Made by a program: the position numbers and the translations under genes
Notes under the pieces: model-generated
Told to the model about the DNA's origin: nothing
The model's database searches: none
Seen by the model: the letters and a program-made list of their open reading frames with translations, nothing else
Source of the DNA: Macrostomum hystrix
Taxonomy: Eukaryota; Platyhelminthes; Macrostomidae
Assembly: GCA_950097015.1 (NCBI GenBank)
Contig: CATNEN010000001.1
Location: 20,947,501 to 21,011,500, forward strand
Length of the DNA: 64,000 bases
Reading direction: 5' to 3'
Part shown: one piece after another, positions 21,671 to 32,961 of the stretch
How positions within the stretch are numbered: the stretch's first letter is position 1
How the letters are laid out: every line of letters starts with the position of its first letter

Positions 21671-22141
21671 GTTCAAATGTGTAATAATGTATGATACCTT
21701 TACTTGAATGTACAGTACTGTTTGTGTGCTTTAGTGTTTTTTGAAGAAAAATATATGGTCCAAGAAAAATAGCAGCTTGTTTCCGTGTTCAATACTTCTT
21801 TCGCTTGCCTCTGCCGGTTCATTTGGGCCTGATATAGGAACATAGAGCTGCGTAGAATAGAAATAGAAAATAGAAATATAAAGGAAATAGAAAATGGCAT
21901 GAGACATCGTCGTAGATGAAATGATATAGTCAGCACATTGCAACAATAGAACAATGCAGAAATGGCAAAGATTTTTAATATATAATTGAATATATATATA
22001 TTGAATAACACCCATGAATATGAATATGAAAAGTACAGTCTTGATTGTCGTACATGTCTTCTATCTTAATGAAGTCTATATCAAAAAATTCCTTTTCATT
22101 TGCTTTGCCGTACCATAGTCAATCGTATCCATTCGGCGACA
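21671..22141. other. AT-rich X2 spacer
   Basis: No gene seen. It includes a short TATATA run near 21990. The transposase promoter would be expected here, but no element is distinctive. Confidence 0.4.
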
Positions 22142-22519
22142 ATGGACAACGGTGACGACGACGATGCCGCTATGAACCGCCGCATTTACATGCGACGGTA
22201 CATGAAGAAGCGCAGGGCGGTAGCTAACGCGTCAGGCCTGGACACCAGACCACGGTCTCCATCACCTACAGGTCATATCAACGCCGCGCCTGACACTTTT
22301 GCAAGTAGCCCTGCCATATGTGCGAGTCGCGCTGCCACCTTTGCAAGTGGCGCTGCCACTGACGATGCTGCTCCGACTGGCGCTGCCGCTGGTCCAAGTT
22401 GTCCTGGTGGCGAACCCGAAGCATATTCGGTTGCAGATAGTAGCGACGATGAGTCGGATGATCAGTCTGACGTTAGTGGTGAGTGACCGACATAATGAGC
22501 TAAACATTATTTCTGTTTA

Positions 22520-22998
22520 GCTTCTTCCTTCACACACAGGCAGGCATATATACACAGAAGACTCAAGGTCTTCTTCCTTCAAACACAGGCAGGCATATAT
22601 ACACAGAAGACTCAAGGTCTTCTTCCTTCAAACACAGGCAGGCATATATATACACAGAAGACTCAAGGTCTTCTTCCTTCACACACAAGGCAGGCATATA
22701 TATACACAGAAGACTCAAGGTCTTCTTCCTTCAAACACAGGCAGGCATATATATACACAGAAGACTCAAGGTCTTCTTCCTTCAAACACAGGCAGGCATA
22801 TATATACACAGAGGACTCAAGGTCTTCTTCCTTCACACACAGGCAGGCATATATACGCAGAAGACTCAAGGTCTTCTTCCTTCAAACACAGGCAGGCATA
22901 TATATACACAGAGGACTCAAGGTCTTCTTCCTTCACACACAGGCAGGCATATATACGCAGAAGACTCAAGGTCTTCTTCCTTCACACACAGGCATATA
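22520..22998. repeat. 49-bp minisatellite in X2 intron
   Basis: About ten units of the same family as 8945-9868 (CACAGAAGACTCAAGGTCTT...), here mostly with AAGG in the loop instead of ACGG. It lies inside transposase intron 1. Confidence 0.93.
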
Positions 22999-23212
22999 TA
23001 TATATAGTAGATGACTTGCTTGCCGCAGCCAATAAAGCTGAAAGCACGCACACAAGATCACACAGAAATTCTTCTTCTGTGTACATAGACGCCTGTGTGT
23101 GAAGGAAGAAGACCTTTGAGGCTGAGATCTTAAAGAGGGTACATTGAGACATATCAGAGACTGCATATGTATACGTCTTCTTCCTTCACACACTTCCTTC
23201 GCAGTCCTGCAA

Positions 23213-23860
23213 TCACGCATGGCACCAATCAAGCTTTGATAAATATTCCAAGACTTGATGGCCAATAATGGCACATCACGTCAACTTCTACCACTCGCTC
23301 ACTCATGCAATCACGCATGGCACCAAGCAAGATTTGATAAATATTCCAAGACTTGATGGCCAATAATGGCACGTCACGGATCAACTTCTACCACTCGCTC
23401 ACTCATGCAATCACGCATGGCACCAAGCAAGATTTGATAAATATTCCAAGACTTGATGGCCAATAATGGCACGTCACGGATCAACTTCTACCACTCGCTC
23501 ACTCATGCAATCACGCATGGCACCAAGCAAGATTTGATAAATATTGCAAGACTTGATGGCCAATAATGGCACGTCACGGATCAACTTCTACCACTCGCTC
23601 ACTCATGCAATCACGCATGGCACCAAGCAAGATTTGATAAATATTGCAAGACTTGATGGCCAATAATGGCACGTCACGGATCAACTTCTACCACTCGCTC
23701 ACTCATGCAATCACGCATGGCACCAAGCAAGATTTGATAAATATTGCAAGACTTGATGGCCAATAATGGCACGTCACGGATCAACTTCTACCACTCGCTC
23801 ACTCATGCAATCACGCATGGCACCAAGCAAGATTTGATTAATATTGCAAGACTTGATGGC
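23213..23860. repeat. 100-bp satellite in X2 intron
   Basis: Units beginning TCACGCATGGCACCAA at 23213, 23311, 23411, 23511, 23611, 23711 and 23811 (last partial). The period is almost exactly 100 bp and copies are nearly identical. A single diverged unit is at about 12084-12165 in X1. Confidence 0.95.
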
Positions 23861-24122
23861 TCAAGTCTCAAGACTCGAGGTCTTCTTCCTTCACACACAG
23901 GCAGGCATATATAGTAGATGGCTTCCTTGCCGCAGCCAATAAAGCTGAAAGCACGCACACAAGATCACACAGAAATTCTTCTTCTGTATATATAGACGCC
24001 TGTGTGTGAAGGAAGAAGACCTTTGAGGCTAAGATCTTAAAGAGGGTACATTGAGACATCCGAGTATCAGAGACTGCAGACATGAATGAATTTTTTGCAC
24101 CAATAGTGGACAGCAATATTGC

Positions 24123-24240
24123 ACTTGCAGCCATTGTTGACTAGTTCTAAGCGCTGAATTGCCATATACCAGCAGGCGCGCTCTAGACCAGAGTTGACAG
24201 CTAGCAGTTTGTCGATGAGGCCAAGACTGCGGCCGCACGC
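24123..24240. repeat. X1/X2 shared non-coding block
   Basis: GCAGCCATTGTTGACTAGTT onward is nearly identical to 12491-12606. In X1 it lies upstream of transposase exon 1, but in X2 it is inside the intron. It is probably part of a separate satellite-carrying repeat that inserted in both. Confidence 0.75.
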
Positions 24241-26940
24241 CGCACATGCAAACCTTACATGTACGTACTCATTCCATGCGCTTTACACTTAATGACGCTT
24301 AAATATGTCTCTTACGAATTGCATTAAATTCCCAGACGATCAATCGTCCTTCGGAGAAGCAACCGATCACCCAGACGACGGTGATGACGATCCGGTGCCC
24401 AGAACAATCATGGCAGTTGACTGGCACGATGCTTTGCCAGTGACACTCGGAGAAGCCATTAGTGAGGTCAGTTCCTGTGCCCGGGACTTGAATGTCTCAC
24501 TGGGCGGCCTGACAAGGATCCTCGCTCTGCTTCACAAACTGGTGCCAGGGAATCGTCTTCCTAAGCACGGAAAAACTCTCCGATCGCAACTGGCGGCAGT
24601 GGGAACTATCTCGAAAACATCTAAGTCTCACACAGTCTGCAGCAACTGCTTTATGAGCACGCCAGTCCCATGTAACCCAATCAATGCCACTTGTGGGCAT
24701 TGTGGGTCAACAGAAGTCGCCAACTTCTGGTTGTTCGACATTCCAGCTCAGGTGCGGACAGTTTTGGAGTCTCGCAAGTTTCTAGACAACGTTGTGTGGC
24801 CGGCGGACCTTGTCATGGACGAAGAGAAACGTTTTTTACCAACAGCGAGCTCTATTCGTCTTTCCTAGAGAACATAGATGCAACAACTCGCAGCGATCTG
24901 TCCTACACTTTGTGCGAAGACGGATTTGCTCTATGCAGCACGAGCGGAGTCGAAGTGTGTCCGGTCTATTTGAGCGTTAACGAGGTGCATGACCGATTGA
25001 AACTGCGCTTCGTGTTCAAGTGCGGCGTTTGGGCCGGCAAGAAGAAGGTGAGCGCTTGCGCATTTCTGCCCATTGTGGTCGGTGCGCTCAACGACCTTCG
25101 CTTCAATGGTGTAGAGTATTTGTCGCGGGATGGTGAGCAGCGGACCCTGCGGTTACATCCTCTGATGGCCATTTTCGACGCACCTGCCAGAGCAGATGCC
25201 CTCTGTTTGAAGCGCTTTTCCGCAATCTACGGATGTGAGAAGTGCTACATCCGGACAGCACTGCATCCTTCCGGCTATGGTCGCGTCTACGGCGTTTCCA
25301 TAACCGATGCCATGCTGAATGAAGCACGACGTCATGGATGCGTACAGACGGTCGTTCGTTGTGCAACCGACACGCGCTCACTAGCGGATCGACACGCCCA
25401 GCAGGGCGGAGACTTCAAAACTGACATTCTAGGCGTTCGGGGTTTGTCGCCACTCTCTGGCCTGTATGGCTTTGATTTTATGCGAGGCTGTCCGCCCTGC
25501 TATCTTCATCAGCTCTGCTCTGGTTTAGTTCGGAGTTTGCTTTTCCAGTTCTTCTTGCCCCGTCACGAGAAGCCGGACCGCGCCGACACCAATTGTCCTG
25601 ACCTGAGCGGGCGGATCAGCAACATCGATCAGCTTCTGCGGAGTGTTCGTCTGCCGCGCAGTGTTCAACGCCATACTGTCCGGTCCATCAAGGACATCAG
25701 GCACCTGCGTGGTCATGAAGCAGAGATGTGGCTAATGGTTTTTGGACCATTTGTGCTCGACGAGTTTCTTGGTGACGAGCACTATTGGCACTTCCTGATC
25801 CTGTCGGCAAGTGTCTTCTGGATGTCGATGGACGGCGCGCCGAAATCCGAGCTGCGACATGTAGAGGTTTCACTGAGACACTTTCATGCAAACCTGTCGC
25901 GTTTGTACTCTCTGCGGAAGCTGTCCTATAACTCGCATCAGGTGTGCTGTCACATGCTGACCTACGCAATTCTCGGTGGTCCTTTGCATCGGCAGTCTGC
26001 GGGTCTATTTGAGTCAATGCACACCAGGCTGCGGCAATAAATTCACGGCTCTCGCCGCACAGACGTTGAACTCGTAGGGGCCGTTGAGCGGGAGTTAGCA
26101 ATCATGCAAGCGGAGTACACGTTGCAGGACAATGCGGAACATCTGGAAGCACGTGCAGGACGAAAGACAGTCTGCTTGCGCACTGCTTCAAAAATTGTTC
26201 TCCGGCGCCCAACGTCTATGGCTCAGGGCTGGCGCTCGGCGTTACTCATCTCTGGACTTTATGTAGAGGTGTTTGCTCCGGACGATGAGGACGCAGATTT
26301 CCACAGAAGTACATCTGCCTTCGTTGCCATTCGTGGGAGTGATTCCACGAACTTCCGATTTTGTCGTGTCGAAGCCATACAGCACAACAACGCAGTGGTG
26401 ACCGTTAGACTGCGAGTCCTGCCTGTTCTGGAGCCAGAAATGGATCCTCTAGAGTTGTTGTGTGCTGTTCCGACCACATCTGAGAACCGGGGTTGTCGGT
26501 ACTCGCATGTCCGTCGCCTCCTGGTGGATCCATTCGGCGACCTTAGCAGTGAACCCGCCTGGACGGTGCGCACCGCGGAAATTCTTGGCTCGTGTGTAGT
26601 TTCAACCGACAGAATTGCCCTGATGCCGCATCCACAACTTGGCTTTGCTTAGACACTGCTTTGAAAAATTACTACAACTTTCTCTTTCTCCTGTGCTTTT
26701 CAACGTTAGCATTGGGGGTGGGGGGAAGCCGCGGGGGGCAGGGGTGGGCAGCGTACACAAACGCCAGTTAGCGTAGCCTGCGCAAACTAGTCACAGTTTC
26801 TTTAGGTATAGCAAGCAGTAGCATTATAGCATTAATTCATAAGTCTGTTCAGTATACATGCCTAGGTAGCATAAGTCTGTTAATTGTTAATTGATTAGTT
26901 CAGCACCAATAATTAGTTTCCACTGCGTAGCTCCGCAAGC

Positions 26941-27469
26941 AATGTCAAATAACCGCATGCTCAATCCTCGATGGCTCTCCAAGTCGCCAGAGAATATCGA
27001 AGAAGTGAGAGAACTGCTAAGTCATGCTGTCCCTTACCAGCCCCGGCCGCCCACACCATTCCAACTGGAGTGCAAGCAACAGTGCGCTGACATGCAGGAC
27101 GCAATGAGGCGAGAGGGGCAGTTTTTTCGCGACTTGGCTTCGCGTCCACCAGTCAGCGACTCAACAGTGGCTGGTGGGCCTTGGTTATCGAAAGCCATGA
27201 AACCGAACATAAACAGAGGGTTCCCCCTGTTTCCGGCTGGTCAGCCGACTTCGCCTCCTGAGCCGACGGCAACTCAGGAATGAAATCCTCCTTTTAAGCC
27301 GGCTGACGGTGAGGTTGCGGATGGGGAGCAGGAGTCCGCGGTGAAGGCCGAGTTGCGAGACAAATGCGCAGCAGCGCTGATGCGGGCGGAGATGGCCCTC
27401 AGGGAAGCAGACCAATACCTGAAGGAATTGTACGAGCACAGCCGCCCGCCATCGCCCGTGTTCGAATAG
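26941..27469 (+). pseudogene. X2 hypothetical gene with one in-frame stop
   Basis: Frame MSNNRMLNPRWLSKSPENIE... runs to a TGA at 27281-27283 and continues without shift to 27469 (…ALREADQYLKELYEHSRPPS). The total is about 175 codons, Pro-rich in the middle and helical at the end. It lies in the position of the CtIP-like gene of X1, but I see no CxxC or RHR motif and cannot show homology. It could be an accessory X protein or a chance frame. Confidence 0.4.
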
Positions 27470-28834
27470 ATTAAGCTGGAATTAATTCACAGAAGACATA
27501 ATAGGCTACCGCGGTAATAGGCTACCGCTACTACATAATAGGGTGCAGTTGAGCGCCAGAATTCAGTTGGCTGGGTGCAGTTGAGCGATGGTTAGATTGC
27601 ATGAGCATTTCCTTGTTTGTGGACCAAGAATCGTTAGTTTGGTTGTTTCTAAAATAACTCTAGACTGGTGGTATTTAGTGTTCGACTCGCGACTCCCCGG
27701 GGGCCGCACCTAGGGGCCGCACCTAGAGTACGCGGGCCCGTGCTGGCCTGCGTCAGGGCGCGAGTGTCCGCACGGGACCCTAAGTCTGGGGCGTCAGGAC
27801 GCACCCAAGTGGCCGGCACACGCGTAGGGACGCTGTGATGTCGATCACCTTCAGCAGGGCGTCGGGACGCACGAGCTGGCGTCTAAGTACAGCGGGTGTA
27901 CAGTACAGGGTGACCCTTGGCTGACTACCTGGTCTAGTCCCCCCTCCTTAGTCGGCGTCAGGACACACGGACGGTCCCAGCTACAGCCCACCCGAAATGA
28001 AGGAGACAAGGCAGTGACTTACTTCACTTATCACTCGCGCGGGCAGTCAATTTCGTGCAGCTGACTTCTGTCTGTGGCTGGCTGACCGGTTGGTTAGTGT
28101 TTATTGTTTTGCTCGTGGGGGAGGGGTTATTGAAACGGTAGTCAGGCGTTGTGGAGCGAGAACACGCGCGGGGCAGCCACCCCACTACCCCAGCCCAGCT
28201 ACCCACCGGCCAATCACGGCGCAGCTGGGGGAGGAGCAGTCTGGGGTGAGGGCCACACAGGGCAGCCCAGCCAACCAGCGCTTGTTCTGCTTCCCTATAA
28301 TTTTTTTCTCAAGAAAAAAATTTTTTTTTCTTAGCTACTAAATTTCCATTATAAGTTGCAACTTTAACAACGAATTTTCACTGTTATATGGCCACGACTG
28401 GATAAAATACTTAAATAAACTACTTAAATAAAGCTACTTAGAAGGAGCTTACCGCGATTGTTGTGTGTCGTGTAGCTTTTTGTCGGAATGTTTGGGTTAT
28501 TTCTGGAAATAATTTCTACAAAAGCTTTTCGCACTTGATAACTTTTCTTTACGAAACCACGAAATTTCTAGTTAACCATTGTTTCTTTATAAAGAAACTA
28601 GCTTTTTTTGCCCGTTGTTTTTGGGGCAGAAATTTAAAGCAAAGCAGTAAGCAATTCACGTCTCTGTATTAACTTTATAGTGAAGGTCAACATTTATTTA
28701 TTTACTGCATTAATGAAAAGTGAAGAGTTTGTTTAAGGGCGTTTTAAGTAAAAAATAAGTGAAAAGTTTGTCCAAACAGCCCCCTCTTGATTACTTCTGT
28801 AGAAACATGTCTCTTAGCCACTCCTCTATACAGT
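27470..28834. other. X2 spacer, GC-rich then AT-rich
   Basis: No gene seen. 27541-27660 (GTGCAGTTGAGCGCCAGAAT onward) is a copy of the repeat seen at 31519-31670 and 32069-32290. 27680-28270 is GC-rich with repeated GGGGCCGCACCTAG. A T8AAGAAAAA run lies at about 28300-28330. Confidence 0.5.
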
Positions 28835-29083
28835 CAGTGGCAGATCCAGGAATTTTGTTTTGGGGCGGTCTGTCAGGGGAGCGCCATGAGAATCACAGAG
28901 GGGGTGCCAGCGGCCGAAAAAGGGCACCAGGAGCCAAGAAAGGGCGCCAGCGGCTGAAAAACGGGAGCCAGCGGCTGAAAAAGGGGCGCCAGCGGCCGAA
29001 AAGCGATGGTGGGGGCATCTTATTCCCATGATTAAAATTTAGGGGGGGCGACTGCCCCCCCGCCCCCCCTAAATCTGCCTCTG
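28835..29083. mobile_element. hAT-type MITE, 249 bp
   Basis: Ends CAGTGGCAGATCCAGG and CCTAAATCTGCCTCTG (inverted, imperfect). Flanked by a perfect 8-bp duplication TATACAGT (28827-28834 and 29084-29091), the hAT hallmark. The interior has about six units of a 19-20-bp repeat (GCGCCAGCGGCYGAAAAA). It has no coding capacity, so it would depend on a hAT transposase elsewhere. Confidence 0.88.
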
Positions 29084-29091
29084 TATACAGT

Positions 29092-29859
29092 ATGCATGTA
29101 CACGCGTACGCGTATTCATAAGGAAAATAGCCATGGCATAACAATAACAATGTCAAAGAAACAAAATTAAACTGTTTCAGAGTTCAGAGTTAGACAGGTC
29201 AAGGTCAATTCGTGACTACTTTTCTATTTTATTGCTTGCGAGTGCAATAGGCTACTCAAATTCCCGAAAAATCATTTCCTTCCTGCTCAAAAGTGCAAAA
29301 AACTGCTCAAAAATCGTCAAAAAATCACTCAATTCGACATATCGTCGCCCCACTTTGTCAGATTTTCTCCAAATTTGATCCACTTACACTTTACATGTTT
29401 TCCAACAATGCTATCAATTTTGAACATCTCTACTCAATCCAGAGCAAAGCTGCATCATCTCAAAGTGAGTCACTTTTTGTTTTCCGAGGACAGCCACCCC
29501 AACTCCCCTCCGCCACTCTGCGGGCCAAATTTTATTACAGCCACCCCCTCCCTTCCCCGGGCGCCGAAGCCCCAGACTGTACATTGTATTTCAAGCCGTG
29601 AATGTACACAGCCCAAACCCCTAGACTGTCTACTGGCCCCCAAGCAGCACTGAGACTGAGTGCGGTGATTGCGGTGGCGTCCCAGTGCGCAGGGCTCTCC
29701 GGTCGATATTACTCTCCAGCCAGCCTGGGATAGAAGAAAGAGAGAGGCTGGCGTACAGTGCTTTGCTAAAATATACAGAGGCTTAGCCTCTCCCACTGAA
29801 GAGAAGAGAAAGATTTTTTAACACAGGTCCCCTGTCTTTCGGACTACTTCTAACTTTCT
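29092..29859. other. X2 spacer before helicase fragment
   Basis: No gene recognised. A frame at 29293-29601 has no motif. The stretch may hold decayed Helitron sequence. Confidence 0.35.
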
Positions 29860-30336
29860 TTGGAGTATCCTGTTGAGTTTCTGAACTCTCTAGATCCTCC
29901 TGGAACTCCATCGCACAACTTGCAGCTGAAAGTTGGGGCACCAATTATGCTCCTCCGCAACCTGAATGCGCCAAGGCTGTGTAACGGCACCAGACTGATA
30001 GTCAGGCGGCTCTTCCCACACGTGATTGAGGCCACGATAATGACTGGATCTGGCAGAGGAGAGTCTGTGTTCGTTCCCCGGATTCCAATTATCCCCACGG
30101 ACCTGCCATTTCAGTTCAAGCGACTGCAGTTCCCTGTGAGAGTGTGCTTTGCGATGACTATTAACAAGGCTCAGGGACAGTCGCTGAAGGTGGCTGGCAT
30201 CAACCTGGAGACTCCTTGCTTCTCGCATGGGCAGCTTTATGTCGCCTGCTCCCGTGTTGGAACTCTAGCTGGCCTATTCATTTTCGCACCAAGGGGAAGA
30301 ACGAAGAATGTGGTGTATCCCCAGGCCTTGAGGTGA
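29860..30336 (+). pseudogene. Helitron Rep/Helicase carboxy end (Pif1-like), fragment
   Basis: 158 codons ending with a stop. It carries the last conserved motifs of Pif1-type helicases: [20 protein letters not shown], then [13 protein letters not shown] and [12 protein letters not shown]. The rest of the helicase and the Rep domain are missing, so this is a 5'-truncated fragment of a Helitron. It is followed by an ACAGACAGACA run and TATATATAGATA, which resemble 3'-end sequence of such elements. It stands directly before the X2 BEN-type exon. Confidence 0.85.
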
Positions 30337-30501
30337 TAGGTATGTGCAAAGTTTGGTGCGATTTGGTTGAGCGGTTTCGGCGTCTATAAAGACAAAAGGT
30401 TGCACACAGACAGACAGACAAACAGACAGAGTTTTCACTTTTATATATATAGATAAAATGTATACATGCAAACTTTCAGCAAGCGAACTTTCGAACATTA
30501 A

Positions 30502-31110
30502 ATGGCTCCGTCTAAAAAGTCGGTTGAATCCGTCCGCTCTGGTCAAGACAAAGAAAAAAAGGAGAAAGTCATGAAGGAGAAAGTCATGAAGGAGAAAGTC
30601 ATGAAGGAGAAAGTCATGAAGGAGAAAGTCATGAAGGAGAAAGTCATGAAGGAAGCGGACCTTCAAACTGCGAAGGAACATCCAGCGGAAGTAATTACGG
30701 CGGAAAACGTGAGGTCGACGCTGTTGGACGTGCAGGCATCCACCCAGGCAAAGTCTCCTGCTGCTGCTGCTGCTGCAGCATCATCTGACGACGCGGTCTT
30801 GCTCGCTGACCCCGGGGCTCATGATATGCTTCCGTTCAAAGCAGAGTTTCCCGGGAGGTACTTTTGTCGACAACCGTACCGACATAGTGTGTACAGACAG
30901 TTCGAAAACATACGCCTGTCATTACATCGCGCCGGCGAGATTCGCCCCGCCCTGGCTGCGGCCAGCGTTCCCCATCCGACAGGTGGTACGTCGGCCGTCA
31001 CCGCGGCTAGTGCCACCGTTACTGACATGTCGGACCTGCTGGGGCATGACTCCGAAGACATGCTGATGCGCGTCCTGCAGACGAGTATAGCCAACCCAGG
31101 TAGTGAGTAG
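30502..31110 (+). CDS. first exon of BEN-type gene in X2 (BEN domain missing)
   Basis: A 202-aa frame occupying the same place as BEN exon 1 in X1. It has a basic start with seven tandem EKVMK repeats (15-bp unit, 30561-30650), an alanine run, then DMLPFKAEFPGRYF, which resembles MVPFNAEAKARFF of X1. The rest differs from X1. AACCCAG/GTAGTGAG near the end could be a splice donor, but no second exon or BEN domain was found before the satellites at 31.5 kb. It is either truncated or a different accessory protein sharing only the N-terminal module. Confidence 0.45.
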   Translation: MAPSKKSVESVRSGQDKEKKEKVMKEKVMKEKVMKEKVMKEKVMKEKVMKEADLQTAKEHPAEVITAENVRSTLLDVQASTQAKSPAAAAAAASSDDAVLLADPGAHDMLPFKAEFPGRYFCRQPYRHSVYRQFENIRLSLHRAGEIRPALAAASVPHPTGGTSAVTAASATVTDMSDLLGHDSEDMLMRVLQTSIANPGSE

Positions 31111-31518
31111 CTGGTGGACTGTTAGTAAGTATTAGTAAGTAGTTAGTAAGAGTGCATGAGCAGTTATTTCTTTGCATGGGACCCTATATTTGTTTGGAAC
31201 TCTAGCTTGGTTTAATGTGCTATTAAGGCGAAAAGCCTTTTGTTTACGAAGTTGGAGTGGCAGCGAAGTTAGTGTGCTGCATGACACGTATATTTATATT
31301 TACAGAAAACGCGAGAGCGAGATAGAGGGGCCTAGGGAGGTGCGAAATGGTGGCGTGACTTCTCACACCCGGCTTAGCGAGCCGGCTGGCTGGGTGCACC
31401 AACCCCCACCTCAACTAGACTGAGGTTGAGGGGTTTGGGTGCGGCTGCACTGTTGCTGGCCGGCCGCGTGTTGACTGTCCGCCACACTATGTACTTTCGC
31501 GCCTGTTTGGTGCTATAT

Positions 31519-32540
31519 TCGGTGCAGTTGAGCGCCAGAAATCAGTTGGCTGGGTTTAGTGAGGGCCAGATATCAGGTGGCTGGGTTTAGTGAGGGCCAG
31601 AAATCAGTTGGCTGGTTGCAGTTAAGCGCCAGAATTCAGTTGGCTGGGTGCAGTTGAGCGGCAGACTTTCTTTTTTTTTTCTTAGCAAACTTTATTACTT
31701 TTTATGCAATTAAAATTGTACTCATGACTGCATATCTGCAGATAACATATAATATGCCATATTTACGCCACTTTTCGGCAAACACGTTCTTTTCCATATA
31801 TATAGAAGACAGTCGACTTATATGCCTGTTTGGTGATATATTTGGTGCATTTGAACGCCAGAATTCAGTTGGCTGGGTGCAGTTGAGCGCCAGACTTTTT
31901 TATCAACAAACTTTATTACTTTTTATGCTATTTAAAACGTACTCATGACTGCATATCTGCAGATAACATATAATATGCCATATTTACGCCACTTTTTGGC
32001 AAACACGTTCATTTCCATATATACATATAAGACACTCGACTTATATGCCTGTTTGGTGCTATATTTGGTGCAGTTGAGCGCCAGAATTCAGTTGGCTGGG
32101 TTTATTGAGGGCCAGAAATCAGGTGGCTGGGTTTAGTGATGGCCAGAAATCAGTTGGCTGGGTTTAGTGATGGCCAGAAATCAGTTGGCTGGGTTTAGTG
32201 ATGGCCAGAAATCAGTTGGCTGGGTGCAGTTGAGCGATGGTTAGATTGCATGAGCATTTCGTTGTTTGTGGAATAAGAATCGTTTGTTTGGTTAACCAAA
32301 CAATTGTTTCGTTTTGTTGTTTTATGGTTGACCGGTCGCTACAAAATTGTTCTGCTTCCCTATTTTTATGCTTCTTATTTTACGCAAATTTGTTTTCTTA
32401 GCAAACTTTATTACTTTTTATGCAATTTAAAATATACTCAAGACTGCATATCTGCAGATAACATATAATATGTCATATTTATGCCACTTTTCGGCAAACA
32501 CGTTCTTTTCCATATATATATAGAAGACAGTCGACTTATG
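31519..32540. repeat. composite tandem repeats in X2
   Basis: Two interleaved families. One is a unit of about 31 bp, GGCCAGAAATCAGTTGGCTG + GGTTTAGTGAT, in blocks 31519-31670 and 32069-32250. The other is a unit of about 150 bp (CTTAGCAAACTTTATTACTT ... ATAGAAGACAGTCGACTTAT) at about 31682, 31903 and 32398. Together they form a larger partial duplication. Non-coding. Confidence 0.85.
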
Positions 32541-32574
32541 TTTTATTGGTTGCTAATTACAACAGGGCTGTCTT

Positions 32575-32961
32575 TTATGGCTTCATCCAGCATGATCCGA
32601 AAAAATATCCGTATTTTCGTCCGGTTTGCTCGCCAGGTTACTTCATCCAGTATGATCCGAAAAAATATCCGTATTTTCGTCCGGTTTGCTCGCCAGGTTA
32701 CTTCATCCGGTATGATCCGAAAACATGTCCGTATTTTTGTCCGGAGTTCATCCGGGTGAGCGCCGGACAACTTTCCGGAAGAATCCGGGAACCGGTTCCG
32801 AATGAAGGGCCTTTTTCTGCTCTTTTTTTCACGTTTTCGTCCGGAATGTTAACTCTTCTGCCGGATTCATCCGGCATTTTAAACGGCAAAAATACATTGC
32901 GTGCCGGACGAAAATACGGAAGAGACTTCGGACGAAATACCGGACCAAATGTCCAGGCGGG
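32575..32961. repeat. X2 right subterminal array and TIR
   Basis: Begins with three tandem 60-bp units (TTCATCCAGTATGATCCGAA...) and continues with TCCGG/CCGGA motifs up to the 22-bp TIR. Confidence 0.87.

Larger units (their letters stand above)
22142..26652 (+). pseudogene. EnSpm-like transposase of X2, two exons, broken
   Basis: Exon 1 is 22142-22478: MDNGDDDDAAMNRRIYMRRY, with the same basic YMRRYMKKRR motif as X1. Intron 22479-24335 runs GTGAGT...TTCCCAG. Exon 2 is 24336-26652, and joining keeps the frame. Conserved blocks match X1: WHDALPVTLGEA, CSNCF...CGHC, CEDGFALC (first Asp), FDAPARA (second Asp), YGCEKCYIRT, GLFESMHTRLR. There is a one-base frameshift near 24828 in a T6 run and a TAA at 26038-26040 just before IHGSRR. 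The intron is 1.86 kb against 152 bp in X1 because it contains two satellite arrays. The protein is diverged from X1 throughout, so X2 is a related lineage and not a recent duplicate. Confidence 0.87.
21308..32961. mobile_element. Large TIR DNA transposon X2, relative of X1
   Basis: Starts CCCGCCTGGACATTTGGTCC and ends with the exact complement (22-bp perfect TIR). It is flanked by TA on both sides (21306-21307 and 32962-32963); the intact 5' LTR has a single TA at this point. The element is 11,654 bp. It shares with X1 the TIR start, subterminal motif type, 2-bp duplication, two-exon transposase with an identical donor context (AGTG/GTGAGT), the minisatellite family and a BEN-type first exon. 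It looks decayed: the transposase has a frameshift and a stop, and no BEN domain is found. It also carries a hAT MITE, a Helitron fragment and further satellites. Confidence 0.9.

Noticed and set aside
22520-23860. CRISPR array
   Set aside because: Units are contiguous tandem repeats without unique spacers, in animal-type DNA and inside an intron.
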